Source: Chrysoperla carnea (Eukaryota > Arthropoda > Insecta > Neuroptera > Chrysopidae). Taken from it: DNA of 64,000 nucleotides. The notes below the pieces were generated by a model that was not told the DNA's origin, ran no database searches, and saw nothing but the letters and a program-made list of their open reading frames with translations. The stretch covers positions 16,216,640 to 16,280,639 of the forward strand of contig NC_058342.1 in the NCBI RefSeq assembly GCF_905475395.1, given 5' to 3'. Position numbers and translations under genes: made by a program. Below, piece after piece: positions 11,764 to 24,156 of the stretch; the first letter of the stretch is position 1; the number at the start of each line of letters is the position of its first letter.

Positions 11764-13307
11764 ATGAGCCAATACTATATTTTGAATGAAAATTCAAAGA
11801 TTATAAAAATTGATGAGAATATAAATCCCATTGATATTTTGGATCATGAATTTTTGTTTTATGTTAACGATGATGTTAAAAAATCGTTTCCATATCTAAT
11901 TCCGAGGCTTAAGGGTAAATGGATTATGCGATTTAATCATTCAGAAGGTTTTGATCAAAAATGGAAAGATTGTTGCAAATTATATGATCAAGGAAAATTA
12001 ACTGGAATACGAGAGTTGGGATGTTCCACTGGTTATAAGAATCCGCAATCTTTTGATCAGACTGAAGGTATCATATTATTCTTTTGTGGGCCAACAAGCG
12101 ATAGAGAAAAAATTATGGAATATGGCAGAAATTTATTAAAATTCATTCCATATTGTAATGATAACGGGCTTATGACGTATGAAACTGATCAAAATAAAGG
12201 TTCAAAAACTACAGAAAATTCTTTATATAAAATATCTGTACCAATTTCTGAGTCAACCGATGTAAACCAATTTTTTTTAATATCCGAGGATAAAAGGACT
12301 ATTAAAATTAATGAGAATAAAATACCAACTGAAATCACAGACTATGAATTTTTGAGTTTTAAGAATACCTGTATTTATAATTTATTTACTGATTTGGATC
12401 AAAAGCTTAGCGGTAGTTGGAGAATGTTTTTTAAACACACGGAAGGCTTTGATCAAAAATGGAAAGATTGTTGCAAATTATATGAGGAAGGTAAATTAAC
12501 TGGAATACGAGAGTTACAATGTTCCACTGGTTTTAAAAACCCAAAAAAATTAAATCATACTACAGGTGCAATAATTTTTGTTTGTGGTCCAGCAGAAGAT
12601 AAACTAAAAATGTTAGAATTTGGTGAAAATTTACTAAAATATATACCATACTGCAAAGATTCCGGTTTTATGTGGTTTTGCAATAACGAGCCAATTGAGA
12701 AAGATAGTAAAGAGAATTTTATCTATCAAATACCAGTGCCCAAAGATGAATTATCAGACGTTAATGCAAATTTAATTTTATTAATGTCTGCGACCAAAAA
12801 ACCTTTAAAAATTAATGAAAATAAAATTCCAACTGAAATTTTAGACTATCAAATTTTGAGTTATAAGAATATGCGTATTTATAATTCATTTCCTGAACAA
12901 AGGAAGTTATGTGGTAAATGGACAATGCGATTTAAACATGCAGAAGGTTTTGATCAAAAATGGAAAGATTGTTGTAAATTGTATGATGAAAGTAAATTAA
13001 CTGGAATACAAGAGTTACTCTGTACTACTGGTTTTAAGGATTCAGAAGATTCTGATCACTCTACAGGAGAAATATATTTTCAATGTGGTCCAGCAGAAGA
13101 CAAACTAAAAATTTTAGAATTTGGTAAAAATTTATTAAAACTTATACCATACTGTGATGAATCCGGTTTTATGCGTTTTTGCAGTTACGAATCAAGTGAT
13201 AAAGATGTGAATGAATATTTTACATATCGAATACCTGTGCCCAAGGATGAATCGTCTGATGTAAAAGTAAATTTATGGTATTTGCTATCTGACTACATAA
13301 ATAATAC
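11764..13307 (+). CDS. Exon 1 of the six-repeat gene (repeats 1-3)
   Basis: ATG with AAAA before it, no upstream in-frame extension needed, and repeat 1 is complete from its first strand. GKW lies at residues 51-53, FDQKW at 63-67 and the Cys pair at 70-71. Repeats 2 and 3 follow at a ~499-bp period. The frame reads TAA directly after the splice donor if the intron is retained. Confidence 0.8.
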
Positions 13308-16300
13308 GTAAGTAATAAGTATTACAAAATATTTCAAATTCTTCGCAATATCTAGATCTATTCACATACATCAAGTAGGAATAGAAAAATTTACTTTACT
13401 TTTTAACTTCAAAATTGGCTTATAGTGTAGGCGCTTAGTGGGTTGCGTATGCATTTACAGGCCCCACCGAACAAGCAGTGTATTTCAACGTACTTTGACC
13501 TGCTATTATTCCCATACTTCTATTCCAAAATTGAAACTTTTAGGGTTGTTTGAGGATATAATGAAGTATATTCCCCGAAAATTTTAAAGGATTTTGAGTT
13601 AAAGAAATTTATGGCTATCTGAAAATGATGATTTTTTACAAGTGAAAACAAACAATTGACTGAGTCAATTGTTGAAATACCATGTATAGACAGTTTTGAT
13701 GACGCAATCGTTTGTTTTTTGACGTCACGTAAATAAAGAAAGATTTCCACTCTTAAATAGCCACACACACATAACTGATATTCCCATATTAATACATACT
13801 ACAAAATTTGCACCTAATTAGCGCCGTCGTGGGTAAACAGTGATATTTAAAAAAAATGTTTTAAACAATTTGTACGTCTTAAGCACACTATAAAAATTTC
13901 AGCTTGATATCTCTTTTAGTTTTTGAGTAATTTTGATCACAGACGGACAGACATACGGAAATGCACTAATTAGATGATTCTATGAACACCTATACCAAAA
14001 TTTTTTTCGTAGCATCAATATTTTTAAGTGTTACAAACTTGGGACTAAACTTAATATACTATGTATATTTCATATATACATGGTATAAAAATCTGATCGA
14101 ATTTAGGTGACCATAACTTAACGAAATAGAAGCAATCATGTAAAAAGAGGGTAGATATCTCCAGAGTATACTTGAACAAAAAATATCAGCTGCTGATCAG
14201 CTCTCTATTTCGACTATGAACAAAATTTTGGTATAGGTGTTCATAAAATCACCTAATTAGTCCGTTTATGGTTGTCTGTCTGTCTGTCCGTCTGTCATCA
14301 CGATTACTCCAAAACGAAAAGAGATATCAAGCTGAAATTATTATAGCGTGCTGAGGACGTAAAAAGTGAGTTCGAGTTCGTAAATGAGCAACATAAGTCA
14401 TTTGGGTCTTGGGTCCGTAGGACCCATCTTGTAAACCGTTAGAGATAGAACACAAATTTAAATGTAAAAAATGTTCCTTATAAAAACTTTAACAACTTTT
14501 GATTGCAACATTTTTCACAAACATCACTATTTACCTGTCAGAGCGCAAATTGTTGAGTATGTATTATATGGGTATATCAGTAATATGTGTGTGACATGTA
14601 TGAATGTGTAATGTGACAGGGTAATTAACACTGTCTATACATGGTATTTCAACAATGAACTCAGTCAATTTTTTATTTTCACTTGCATAATTGCTAAGAT
14701 ATAAATTTTCGAAAACGACTAAAAAATAGACTTTTTTCAAAATTAAAAAAATTTTCTGGCGCTCCCATTTGGACGAATCGGGCTAAAATTTTCAGGATCA
14801 TCTCCTTTCTTGATGTACTATCAAGAAAAAAATCGGCATCAAAATCGGTGACCCACCCCTGCACACTTTCGGCGAAAAGTAATGGGTCTTCTGCCCATAT
14901 ATAATTTAAACATGTTTATTTCCTTAAAAGTAAGTTCGTCTTGACGCTTGTGCATTTAAGCCGTAGGATTTTTCGTTTTCGAGATCCTTGATTTTTTAAA
15001 TGTAGATCTCTAGCACGCACACTATGGATATTACTTTACTAATATCAATTTCATAATTTAATAATAGGTATGAAGAAGTTATTGAAATTAATGAGAATAA
15101 AGCACCGACTCAAATATTTGACTACGCAGCTTTACAATATGAAAATATAAATATTTCAAATTCATTGCCTAACTGCGAATTAATAGGTCTATGGATGATG
15201 TACTTTGAACATTCGGAAAGTTTTGATCAAAAATGGAAAGATTGTTGCAAATTATATGATGAAGGTAAATTAACTGGAATAAAATCGTTACGATGTTCGA
15301 CTGCTTACAAGAGTGTAAGAACCAATGATCACCATAAAAGTGTAATATTTTTTTTTTGTGGTCCTTCTAATGATAAAACAAAAATGTTGGAATATGGTAG
15401 AAATTTATTAAAATATATCCCATACTACAGTAAATTGGGTCACATGGCATATAAAACTAATGAGCAAGCTTATAGAGGTACACGAGCTACTGGAATTCGT
15501 GTTAACTCGGTGTATCGGATACCTGTTCCTATGAAAGAATCATCTGATATAGAAACTAATGAAATTGCTTTACTGTCAGAGAACAAAAAGTACAAAAATT
15601 TAAAAATTAATCAGAACAGAATACCAACCGAAATCTTACATTACGAATTTGTGAATTACATTAACAGGCCTATTTATGATGAAATTTATAATTCAGTTTC
15701 TTACGAATTACGGAAGTTATTCAGTAGCTGGAGAATGTATTTTAAACATGCAGAAGGTTTTAATCAAAAATGGAAAGAATGTTGTAAATTATACGACGAA
15801 GGTAAATTAACTGGAATACAACGATTAAAATGTTCGACCGGTTGTCGAAATTCAATTTTAACTGATTCTACTACGGGAGTTATTTTCTTTTACTGTGGTC
15901 CAGAAGATGATCGATCTAAAATGTTAGAATATGGGAGAAACTTATTAAAATATATTCCATACTACAATGATTCCGGTTTTATGGAATATGGTCATACCAA
16001 ATATCTAAATGAAATTTGGTATCGAATACCTGTGCCTAAAGATATAAATTCTGATTTTAAAGTAAATCGAATCTTTTTAATGCCTGTGGGTAGGAAAAAT
16101 ATTGAAATTAGTGAAAATAGGAAACCAACTGAAATTTTGGATCATGAATTTTTGGGTTATGTAAATATGTACATGTATTATTCGTTTCCTGATCGAAATT
16201 CAAAATTATGGGGTAAATGGGTGATGAATTTTAAATATGCCAAAGATTTTGACAAAAAATGGGAAGATTTTTGCAACTTGTATGATGAAGGGAAGTTAAC

Positions 16301-16559
16301 AGGAATTCGATGTTTAAAGTGTTCAACCGGTTTTGAGAGTTCAATTGAAAATGATTCAGGAGTAATCTTATTTTATTGTGGTCCAATCATGGAAAGTTCC
16401 AATGTTTTGGAATATGGTGAAAACTTATTAAAGTATATAACATACTATAGTGAATCTGGTTTTATGGAATACAGAAGTGCAGACGATATGGACGATTGTC
16501 AGTTATATAAAATAACTGTCCCAAAAAATGAATCATCAGTTGAAGAATTGAATAAATGA
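11764..16559 (+). CDS. Six-repeat protein, 1011 residues, two exons; possible BLES03/DUF1917-like domains
   Basis: Two open blocks join in frame by a GTAAGT donor at 13308 and a TAATAG acceptor ending at 15067. The split codon AC+G gives Thr515. The joint completes the front of the fourth repeat, which otherwise would lack its N-terminal third. Each of six ~166-residue repeats has the same plan: K.IKINENK.PTEI.DYEFL, then GKW.M.F.HAEGFDQKW, KDCCKLYDEGKLTGI, CSTG, GVI.F.CGP.ED, LEYGRNLLKYIPY, GFM.Y and Y.IPVPKDESSD. No signal peptide or membrane segment is seen, so it is probably cytosolic or nuclear. The order W-W-EGKL-T-hydrophobic strand-helix recalls BLES03/C11orf68 (DUF1917, eIF4E-like fold), in which a single domain is usual; that match is from memory and weak. 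Function unknown. AATAAA overlaps the stop codon. Confidence 0.75.
13639..14088 (-). mobile_element. Family H element, copy 4
   Basis: It starts CAAGTGAAAAC, followed by the perfect palindrome CAATTGACTGAGTCAATTG, and ends ATATACATGGTATA. The middle (tacggacccaaga block) is deleted. It lies in the intron. Confidence 0.85.
14211..14685 (+). mobile_element. Family H element, copy 5
   Basis: It lacks the first ~70 bp of the family and starts at the 'gaacaaaattttggtatagg' region. It runs to TTTTCACTTG and is oriented opposite to copy 4 in the same intron. Confidence 0.85.
15068..16559 (+). CDS. Exon 2 of the six-repeat gene (repeats 4-6)
   Basis: It begins inside the opening strand of repeat 4 (YEEVIEINENKAPTQIFDY). 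Repeat 5 reads NQKWKECCKLYDE. Repeat 6 is the most divergent (DKKWEDFCNLYDE), with the first Cys of the pair replaced by Phe. The stop is TGA at 16557-16559. Confidence 0.8.
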
Positions 16560-17380
16560 TATTTATTTAGAGAACCGGTTTGGAGGAGCATGTTATATTG
16601 CGCACTGCGCACTCTGTGGATAATTTTGGTTTGGTTTATTAGTAATGACTAATTTTCAATTGTTTACATGTAATTGGGATAGTAAACGTCATATTAAAAT
16701 TACTGAAAAATAACAATTATTTAAAATTGTAAAAAAAGAGACAAAATTGCATAAACAATATTTTTTAAATGTAAATTCACTTATTACTCAACAAGTTTTT
16801 TTCTGTAATACTCTTATCTTCCTTATTCCTTTATCAAATTCCATGATTCAACTCTCATTTTCAAGCTTATTATGTCTAGGTTTGGCGAAAAAATTACTCA
16901 TGGTCTAAAAATGTACTGCTTAGGAAAAAACACGCTAAACAAATAATTTGAACGAAAAAATATAAAAAATTTAAAAAAAAATTAAGTAATAAGTTTATTT
17001 GACAAACATGTTAGTTTTTATAAGAACTTTTGATTTTTTTCACCAATTTTCCGCATGGATCAAGCCAGTAATAACTTATTAAAACTTGTTAGAAAATGGT
17101 ATTAAATTTTTTTTGTACAGTTATAAATACGTATGCCCATCCATAAAAAGTAGTGTATCTCTACCATGGAAACGCCTGAAATAAAACTCATGAAAGGATA
17201 AAAATTTTTATTTTCGTTAAGGATGTCAATTTTCATAGGTAAATTTTTTTGCGTGTATGGACCTACTCCAACGATTTACAAGAACCTATATATAGCTTTG
17301 TTTTTAAAACTTTTTGGAATTGCTCCCATTTCATACAAGAATGGATGAAGTTTCATTTAGAATAACTAAGGTACTATAAA
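16560..17380. other. 3' flank with a decayed repeat copy
   Basis: 16790-16960 resembles the repeat at 22330-22640 and 45940-46060 ('tcttccttattccttt', 'aaattccatga', then a 'ctgcttaggaaaaaac' block). Otherwise nothing is recognised. Confidence 0.45.
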
Positions 17381-17945
17381 AGGGAGTACACTCACCCGCC
17401 ATTTTAGTAAAAACATACGGAGAGCTGCCGTAGCAATAACATGTATTTTGGTTCAATGTTTCGGCCTTTTTAACATTCAAAACCTCACCGAGGTGCAGTT
17501 TAGACCTTTTAGCATCGATTTTTGTTTCGAGAAGGCTCGATTTTTAACTTGAAATTGTTTGTATATGGAAAAATGGTCTAGCTCGTTTGAGGTAAAGTAT
17601 AATGTATAACAAAATATAAATGTACGTAATAATATCTAGTTGATATAAGAATAGTTAATTATTAATATTTTCTTCTATTATTCTAGCTATTGTACTAGAT
17701 TTTGTTAGGATTACCTACATATACTGTTTAGATCATTCAAAATATACTTCACTTACTAGATTCGCTTCAAGAGGTCGAAAAATTAATACTAGAATGTTTA
17801 AACTCCACCCCGGTGAAGTTTTGGATGTTAAAAAATCCGATAAACATAATAAAAATGATTTTATATCAGCTCTAAAATACATGTGATTGCTATGACTGCT
17901 CTCCGTATGTGTGCACTAAAATGGCGGTCGAGTGTACCTTCCATT
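17381..17945. mobile_element. MITE with ~150-bp terminal inverted repeats
   Basis: The left end (GTACACTC, CGCCATTTTAGT, CATACGGAGAGC) is mirrored at the right end. Deeper inverted matches follow around 'tttaacattcaaaacctcac' and 'gtgaagttttggatgttaa'. The middle is unpaired. No coding. Confidence 0.75.
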
Positions 17946-18348
17946 TTAGTACTCTAGTATAACGGTTCCTTTTGAGTCTCCAAAGCTATGAGTAATCCTC
18001 AATTTGGAGGATGATGAAGTTGATCTTTCTTACAACATGCTTGAAGATATGTTTATATCGGCAATCTTCGCTCAACATTGTCACGTTATCAACGGGAAAA
18101 TGTATAAGAATTAATTTTTGACTTTGAGTTATGACATAGTAATTGAAATTAATACCACGATGATCGAAATAAAATTCGATATTAAGTAATTCTATTTAAA
18201 ATATATGATTAAAAAACTTACAACAAACTTACCTTTCGCTGAATATCGATATTTCGATTGCAATGAAATCATCGTCAGTAGCTAAATTTATTCATTTCAG
18301 ACATTACATGCATTCTTTTTAAAGTTAAACATTAAAAATAACTTTTAA

Positions 18349-18936
18349 CAAGTGAAAACAAACAATTGACTGAGTTAATTGTTGAAATACCATGTATAAA
18401 CGGTGTTGATGAAGCAATCGTTTGTTTTTTGACGTCACGTTAATAAAAAAAGATATCCACTTTTAAATAGCTACACACACACTGATATTCCCATATTAAT
18501 GCATACTATAAAATTTGCACCTAATAAGCGCCCTCGTGGGTAAACAGTGAAGTTTACAAAAAAATTTTTCAAACAAAAGTTGTTTATTTTTTTATAAAGA
18601 ACATTTTTTACATTTAAACTTTTGTTCTATCTCTAACGGTTTACAAGATGGGTCCGACGGACCCAAGACCCAATTGACCCATATTGCTCATTTACGAACT
18701 TGACCTCAGTTTTTAGGTCCTGAGTACGCTATAAAAATTTCATCTTGATATCTCTTTTCGTTTTTGAGTTATCGTGTCCACAGACAGACGGACGGACGGA
18801 CAACCGGAAATGGACTAATTAGGTGTTTCTATGAACACCTATACCAAAATTTCTTTCGTAGCATGAATATTTTTAGGCGTTACAAACTTTGGACTAAACT
18901 TAATATACTATGTATATTTCATATATACATGGTATA
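18349..18936 (-). mobile_element. Family H element, copy 6
   Basis: Near full length (588 bp), from CAAGTGAAAACAAACAATTG to ATATACATGGTATA, with all family blocks including 'cagacagacggacggacgg'. Confidence 0.9.
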
Positions 18937-19132
18937 AAATATTTAAAACATTTCCAAAAATTACAATAACACATAAAAATAAAATAAAAGTACATAAATT
19001 ATCACAAAATCGAAAAAATAAATTTTTCTTTATCCACGGCCGAAAGAACATACTTTCTGCTTATTTATGCTTTGGTACGAATATCGTTATTTAGCGAAAT
19101 GTAAGTCTGTTGTATGTTTATTAATTATATTT

Positions 19133-19756
19133 TTATACCCTGTAATATATATTTCAAGGTATACTAAGTTCCTGTTCAGCCCCAAATTTGGAACGCTTAA
19201 AAATATTGATGCTACGAACAAAATTTTGGTATGAGTGTTCATAAAATCACCTAATTAGTAGATTTCCAGTTGTCCGACCGTCTGTCTGTCTGCGAACACG
19301 ATAACTCAAAAACGAAAAGAAATATGAAGCTGAAATTATAGCATGCTCAGGACGCAAAAAGTGAGACTAAGTTCGTAAATGAGCAAATGGTCAATTGGGT
19401 AGTACCCATCTTTTAAACCGTTAGAGATAGAAGAAAAATTTAAATGTAATGTTCCTCATAAAAAGTAAGCAACTTTTGTTTGAAAAATTTTTGTGTAAAC
19501 GTCACTGTTTATCCGTTAGGGTGCAAATTAGGACAAAACTTTGGTGGCCATTTTTCTCGAAACTATAAAAGATAGTGATTTTTAGAAACATTCTCAAAAA
19601 ATGAAAAAAAATTCTAGAAAATACTCGAATGTTTTCGAAATTTTCGAAAAGCAAATAAATGGCGGTCAATAATTGTGATGATTTCTTAAACTCTTCTAAA
19701 TTATTCTATACAAGGCATTTCAACAATTAACTCAGTCAATTGTTTGTTTTCACTTG
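19133..19756 (+). mobile_element. Family H element, copy 7
   Basis: It runs from TATACCCTGTAATATATATT to TTTTCACTTG. About 19530-19700 does not match other copies and looks like a replaced or inserted segment. It faces copy 6 in opposite orientation. Confidence 0.85.
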
Positions 19757-20103
19757 TTTGAATAGAATTTCTAAATAAACCATTTTATTTCGAGTATCGT
19801 GGTATTTATTTCAATAAATACCAATAAATCATAAATTGCGCATTAAGTAATCTAATGATAACGACCTGAATGAAGCTCTCTAAAAAGCCCGAAGATCCTT
19901 ATTTTAACGATTAACTGAAAATTTCCAGGATGTCTTCAAAGCTTTTCTTCGGAAAAATTGTAAATTTTACTCTAAAATTCTAGAATTAAACAAAGGTATA
20001 GTTCGGGATTTTTAACCAAAATTTTTTTTTACAAAAATGTAAGGATCATATATAAGATTTATAACAAAACTGTTTTAATTTTTTCATGATAATTTTAAAG
20101 TTA
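19757..20103. other. Intergenic, nothing recognised
   Basis: AT-rich, no motif. Confidence 0.4.
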
Positions 20104-20320
20104 CAGACTGTTTTAAAAGAACTTTTCAAAAGAGAAACGAAAACGAACGACAAAAAAATGTTCGTAAAACATCGTTGTGACGTAATAATGTTAATTGAAT
20201 AGTATACACTGAATTCAATTATTAATTAACATTATGACGTTACACGATCTTTCACGATCATTTTTTTGGCGGGCGATTTCGTTTTTCTTTTGAAAGGTTC
20301 TTTTAAAACTGTCTGTGTTT
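20104..20320. repeat. Imperfect palindrome
   Basis: 'agactgttttaaaagaactt' and its reverse complement lie at the edges, and 'taatgttaatt' / 'aattaacatta' lie near the centre. Confidence 0.7.
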
Positions 20321-20680
20321 TGGGGTCACTGATCACGATTCCGAAGTTAAAATGAAGATGTACACCCCTTTTCTGGGGTAATTCACCCCCGCTGGTCCAA
20401 AACAGAACGATTCTGTAAATATTCGACAAAATGGGCCCAAAAAGTATGCTCCGGGATTTTTGGGGTCATTGATCGCGATTCCGAAGTAAGAATTGGGATA
20501 AGAATAAGAATACTCCCCCTTCTTGGGGTTTTTCGCCCTTCATTGAAGTAACACTACAATTTTCTGTAAATATTCAATTTGGACCAGCGGGGTGGATTAC
20601 CCCAGAAGGGAGAGAGTATATCGAAATTCTGACTTCAGAATAGTGATCAGCGACCCCGGAAACCCCTTGTACGTTTCTGG
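20321..20680. repeat. Inverted GC-richer modules
   Basis: Modules with 'ggggtcactgatcacgattc' and 'accccgctggtcc'-like blocks occur in both orientations (about 20320-20440, 20455-20560 and inverted at 20575-20670). They recall the ~125-bp modules at 41900-42960 (GTCGCTGATCATGAATTC). Confidence 0.6.
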
Positions 20681-20699
20681 CCCATATTGTTGCATATTT

Positions 20700-21359
20700 T
20701 CAAGCGGCAAGAAGTTAGATGTAGATTTTGATAGATGGACCTTTCTGAACATTTAAAAAAAAAAAAACTGGCCCAATAGGTTGAGGTACATTAAAATTCT
20801 TCATTTTAGCCTTTTTTGATCTAAAATGTTTCGCCTGTCTATAGGGAGAGAAGAATAAAAATATGATTCAAGTTATTTCAAAATTAAATTTTATTAAAAA
20901 ATCACAATTTTTGAAAATTTTTGTTTTTTTTTTTTAAAGAGACTACAGTGTCTGTTATATAATTAATTAATAATAGGTTCTAAATATGTATTAAATTAAT
21001 TATAATTAATATATTAATTAATTTAATTAAATGCATTATGTATAGTAAAAATGATGGAATTATTTTTAAAATGTAAAAAGTTAGGCGAAACAATGTTTTT
21101 TTTTTTTTCAAAAAATAAAATTCGAAAACATATGACCTAGGAAAACCGAACTAAGATGCAGTTTCGGATATCTGCGAAAAACAAAACTTTGAAAATATTC
21201 GTAGTTAGAAAGATTTTTTTCTGCAGCATTAATAAATCCGAACAGGTAAATTTAGGAAATAAGTCGAAGAGCAACGTCTCTAAATTGAGAAATTATGAGA
21301 AAGGTCGTCAATAGACTCGTTAATTCGACAGTTATATTTATAAATAAAATATAAATAGT
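20700..21359. other. Intergenic, nothing recognised
   Basis: AT-rich with homopolymer runs. A TTAATTAAT-rich stretch lies at about 20960-21030. Confidence 0.4.
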
Positions 21360-22030
21360 ACAGTCACCCTATATTTTTAAATTGAATTTTTGGGGAAAAC
21401 TTTTTAGTTATGGTTATAATGATCAAAGATAAGTTTAAATTTGAAAAAACAGAATGCTACTCCTTGGGATAAGGCTGTCATCTTGATTTAAAGTGATGAG
21501 TTTAAAGGAGTTTTAGCGAAAAAAGTGCCGAGGGTATTTTATCAAGAAAAGTCCTATGCATTTTTTGCGTAAGTCACATATTAAATAATCTACTGGAATG
21601 TTAGTGGAAAATTTGAAACAAATAATTTTGAAATTTTACGATTCTCACATTGCAATAATTCCATAAAAGCAACATGCTACCTTTTGGGGGGAAGGCCGCC
21701 ATCTTGGTTTGAAAGAGTGATTTTTTTTTTAATTAACTTCTACACTATTGATTTTAGCGAGAAAAGTATAGGAACCACTTTTTTAAAGAATAACATTCTC
21801 TGCAAAAAGATCCCATGCGTTTTTGCGTAAGTAAGATATTAAACAATCTAATCTTTCTCGCTAAAATCAATAGTGTAGAAGTTAATTAAAAAAAAAAATC
21901 ACTCTTTCAAACCAAGATGGCGGCCTTCCCCCAAAAGGTAGCATCTCCTTTTTTCAAATTTAAACCTAACCGTAACCAAAAAGTTTGGCTTTCCCCCAAA
22001 AATAAGATTTAATGTATAGTATTTTGGCTA
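21360..22030. mobile_element. Palindromic foldback element
   Basis: 21671-21770 and 21853-21946 are almost perfect reverse complements (ccgccatcttggtttgaaag, gaagttaattaaaaaaaaa). Outer matches also exist (ttttggggaaaactttttag against aaaaagtttggctttccccc). The two-level structure suggests an element with long inverted ends that has been partly duplicated. Confidence 0.7.
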
Positions 22031-22329
22031 TGAATGCTGTAATAATAAAGGAGCATTGCGCTTTAATATTTAAGGATCAAAATCGAAAAGCAAATCTGAA
22101 GAAAATTTCAAATAACGCCAACGTTATGATTAGAATTCTGGCTTTGTAATATAAAAGTTCACATTTTCCATTAGAGTGTAAAGTCCTTCCAAGTTACCAG
22201 AAATCTCGGAAGATTACATCAGAGGTTATTCAAGAAGATATATTCCAGCAAAAACTTTCTATTATTCAAAAATCTCCTATCTCACTCCAGAAATTATCGA
22301 CTTTTTATTTTACCTAATCTTAAATATTA

Positions 22330-22640
22330 TTTCTCTTTCCTGTTTTTTCCTGTCCACGCGAAATCTTCCTTATTCCTTTATGAAATTCCATGATTTACTC
22401 CTCATGTTAAAGTTTATCGTGCTGGCTAATGACGTAAAATAGACTCACGGTCTAAAAATTTTCTGATTAGAAAAAAACAAACTAGAGAAATTATTTTAAG
22501 ATTTTATTTGTAATAAAATTGCTTATAAATAAATAGAAAGTAAATTACTCATTTATATATTATTTTTCTAGCCTGTTCTCATCCACGGGTACCCCACTGC
22601 GGAATTCTTCACAGGTCAAGCTAGTTTGTGATATAATTTG
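22330..22640 (+). repeat. Interspersed repeat R, copy
   Basis: It has the blocks 'cgcgaaatcttccttattcc', 'aaattccatgatttactcct' and 'tgctggctaatgac', also seen at 45940-46060 and, inverted, at 46740-46840. Confidence 0.6.
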
Positions 22641-23310
22641 AGATCCTTCTATTCGAAAATACAAAAATCTCTTCGGAAAACAGGTCTTTGGAATTTAATT
22701 CTAGAGACTCATAAGTATTTTTTTAAATTATATTTCCTGTTCGGTAGTGAAATAACCTAACATTTCTAGGTTTTTCAGGTCGATCTTCATATTGTAAATA
22801 AAAATTGTGCCCATATAATCGAGATAATCGGCACAGAATTTGTTCTTTTTATCTCTATTTCGCATTGTGATAATTTCAGAATCATGAAACTCTAGGCTGA
22901 AATCCAAAGTAAAAATTCTGATATCAAAATGATTTTTCCGGTGGAGGGGTTGGTTGTAGGTAAAAACATTGAATCGCCAAACGGAATCCTATTTATAAAA
23001 GAAATAATTCGACCATGAAATGATTCAAAATGAAAGCTTGCCCCTCCATTTTGAGTCATTTTTGTCCTGTTTTATAGTTTGATACACACAATTATCCTGA
23101 ACTTTTTATCCTGAGTTATCATATCATGAATTTTTTTTTTTGAAGTATTTAAAGTGTTGAAGCTTTCAAAAATTGTTTTTAATTTATACTTTATGATTTT
23201 TAATAATTCTTAAATTATATAATCAAAGCTCAGCTTTCGATTTTTTTTTATTTAACGACTAGGAAAGTATAAGTTATTACAATAGGTTTTTTTTTTATAT
23301 TTATTATTTA
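22641..23310. other. Intergenic, nothing recognised
   Basis: No open frame or repeat end that I can support. Confidence 0.4.
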
Positions 23311-24156
23311 TACTGGGTGTTCGGTAAAATAGTGCAAAAAATATGATCAAATTTTATATAAAAATTGGACCTAAAAGTGCTTCATTTTCAAGATATTATC
23401 GAAGAGGCCATCGTCAATGATTACTTGGTGTTCTTGTCCCTCAAACTGATCTTTTATTATTAATTCACGTTGTAACCTGAAATCGATTAAACGACTGTGG
23501 TGTCGATCTAATTGGTTTTATGAAATTTTCTGACGTAATTGCCAATTTCTCTGGCCATTGGAAAATAACCCAGACATTTTCAGATTTTTCCCTGGCGTAT
23601 CTAAGTTTTCTCAATCGTTAGCCACCCTTCCTTACTTACATGCGTAGTAACACACGGGTCGAATGAAGGATCTGGAAATAGCCACAAATTGAAATCATTG
23701 AAATTAAACTTTGGATAAATGAAGAGCGGAAAAGGTCCAAAGGTCGAATTGAAGAAAGAAGAATCATCTGATCTATTTAAAAAAAAACCTAGCCATAAAA
23801 CAGGCGATATTTATTTGATTTTTATATCTCTGCAAAACGTGCACTTCTTGAAAATATTTCAACAATTGCGGAATTTCAGCAATTGTGCAGTGTGATAAAA
23901 ACTTAGTTACACTTTATACGAACTAAAAAACGGACAGATCGATCGTCAAGTTCTACATTTTAAGCTTTGTTGCCTTCTTCCTTTCTTTTGGAGAAAATAA
24001 TCGCTAAATTTTGACGAATAGAACCGAATTTTAAAAGATTTCTTCTTTATCTTGAAACTAAAGCACTTTTGGATCGCGTACGTATTATATTTTTCTCGTA
24101 TTTTGAAGTCTTCACACTTGATACAATTTTGCACAGTTTTTCCGTACATCCTGTAT
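23311..24156. mobile_element. MITE with TA-type inverted ends
   Basis: TACTGGGTGTTCGGTAAAA on the left matches, inverted, the right end CCGTACATCCTGTA. TA lies at both borders. No transposase motif was seen inside. Confidence 0.5.

Larger units (their letters stand above)
13308..15067 (+). other. Predicted intron of the six-repeat gene
   Basis: 1760 bp, GTAAGT...TAATAG. It contains two family H elements in opposite orientation. The rest has no open frame and no repeat-protein coding. Confidence 0.75.

Noticed and set aside
15165-16559. A separate second gene starting at 15165
   Set aside because: There is no ATG there (TTG), the repeat would lack its first third, and the frame continues upstream to a splice acceptor that fits the donor of the first block.
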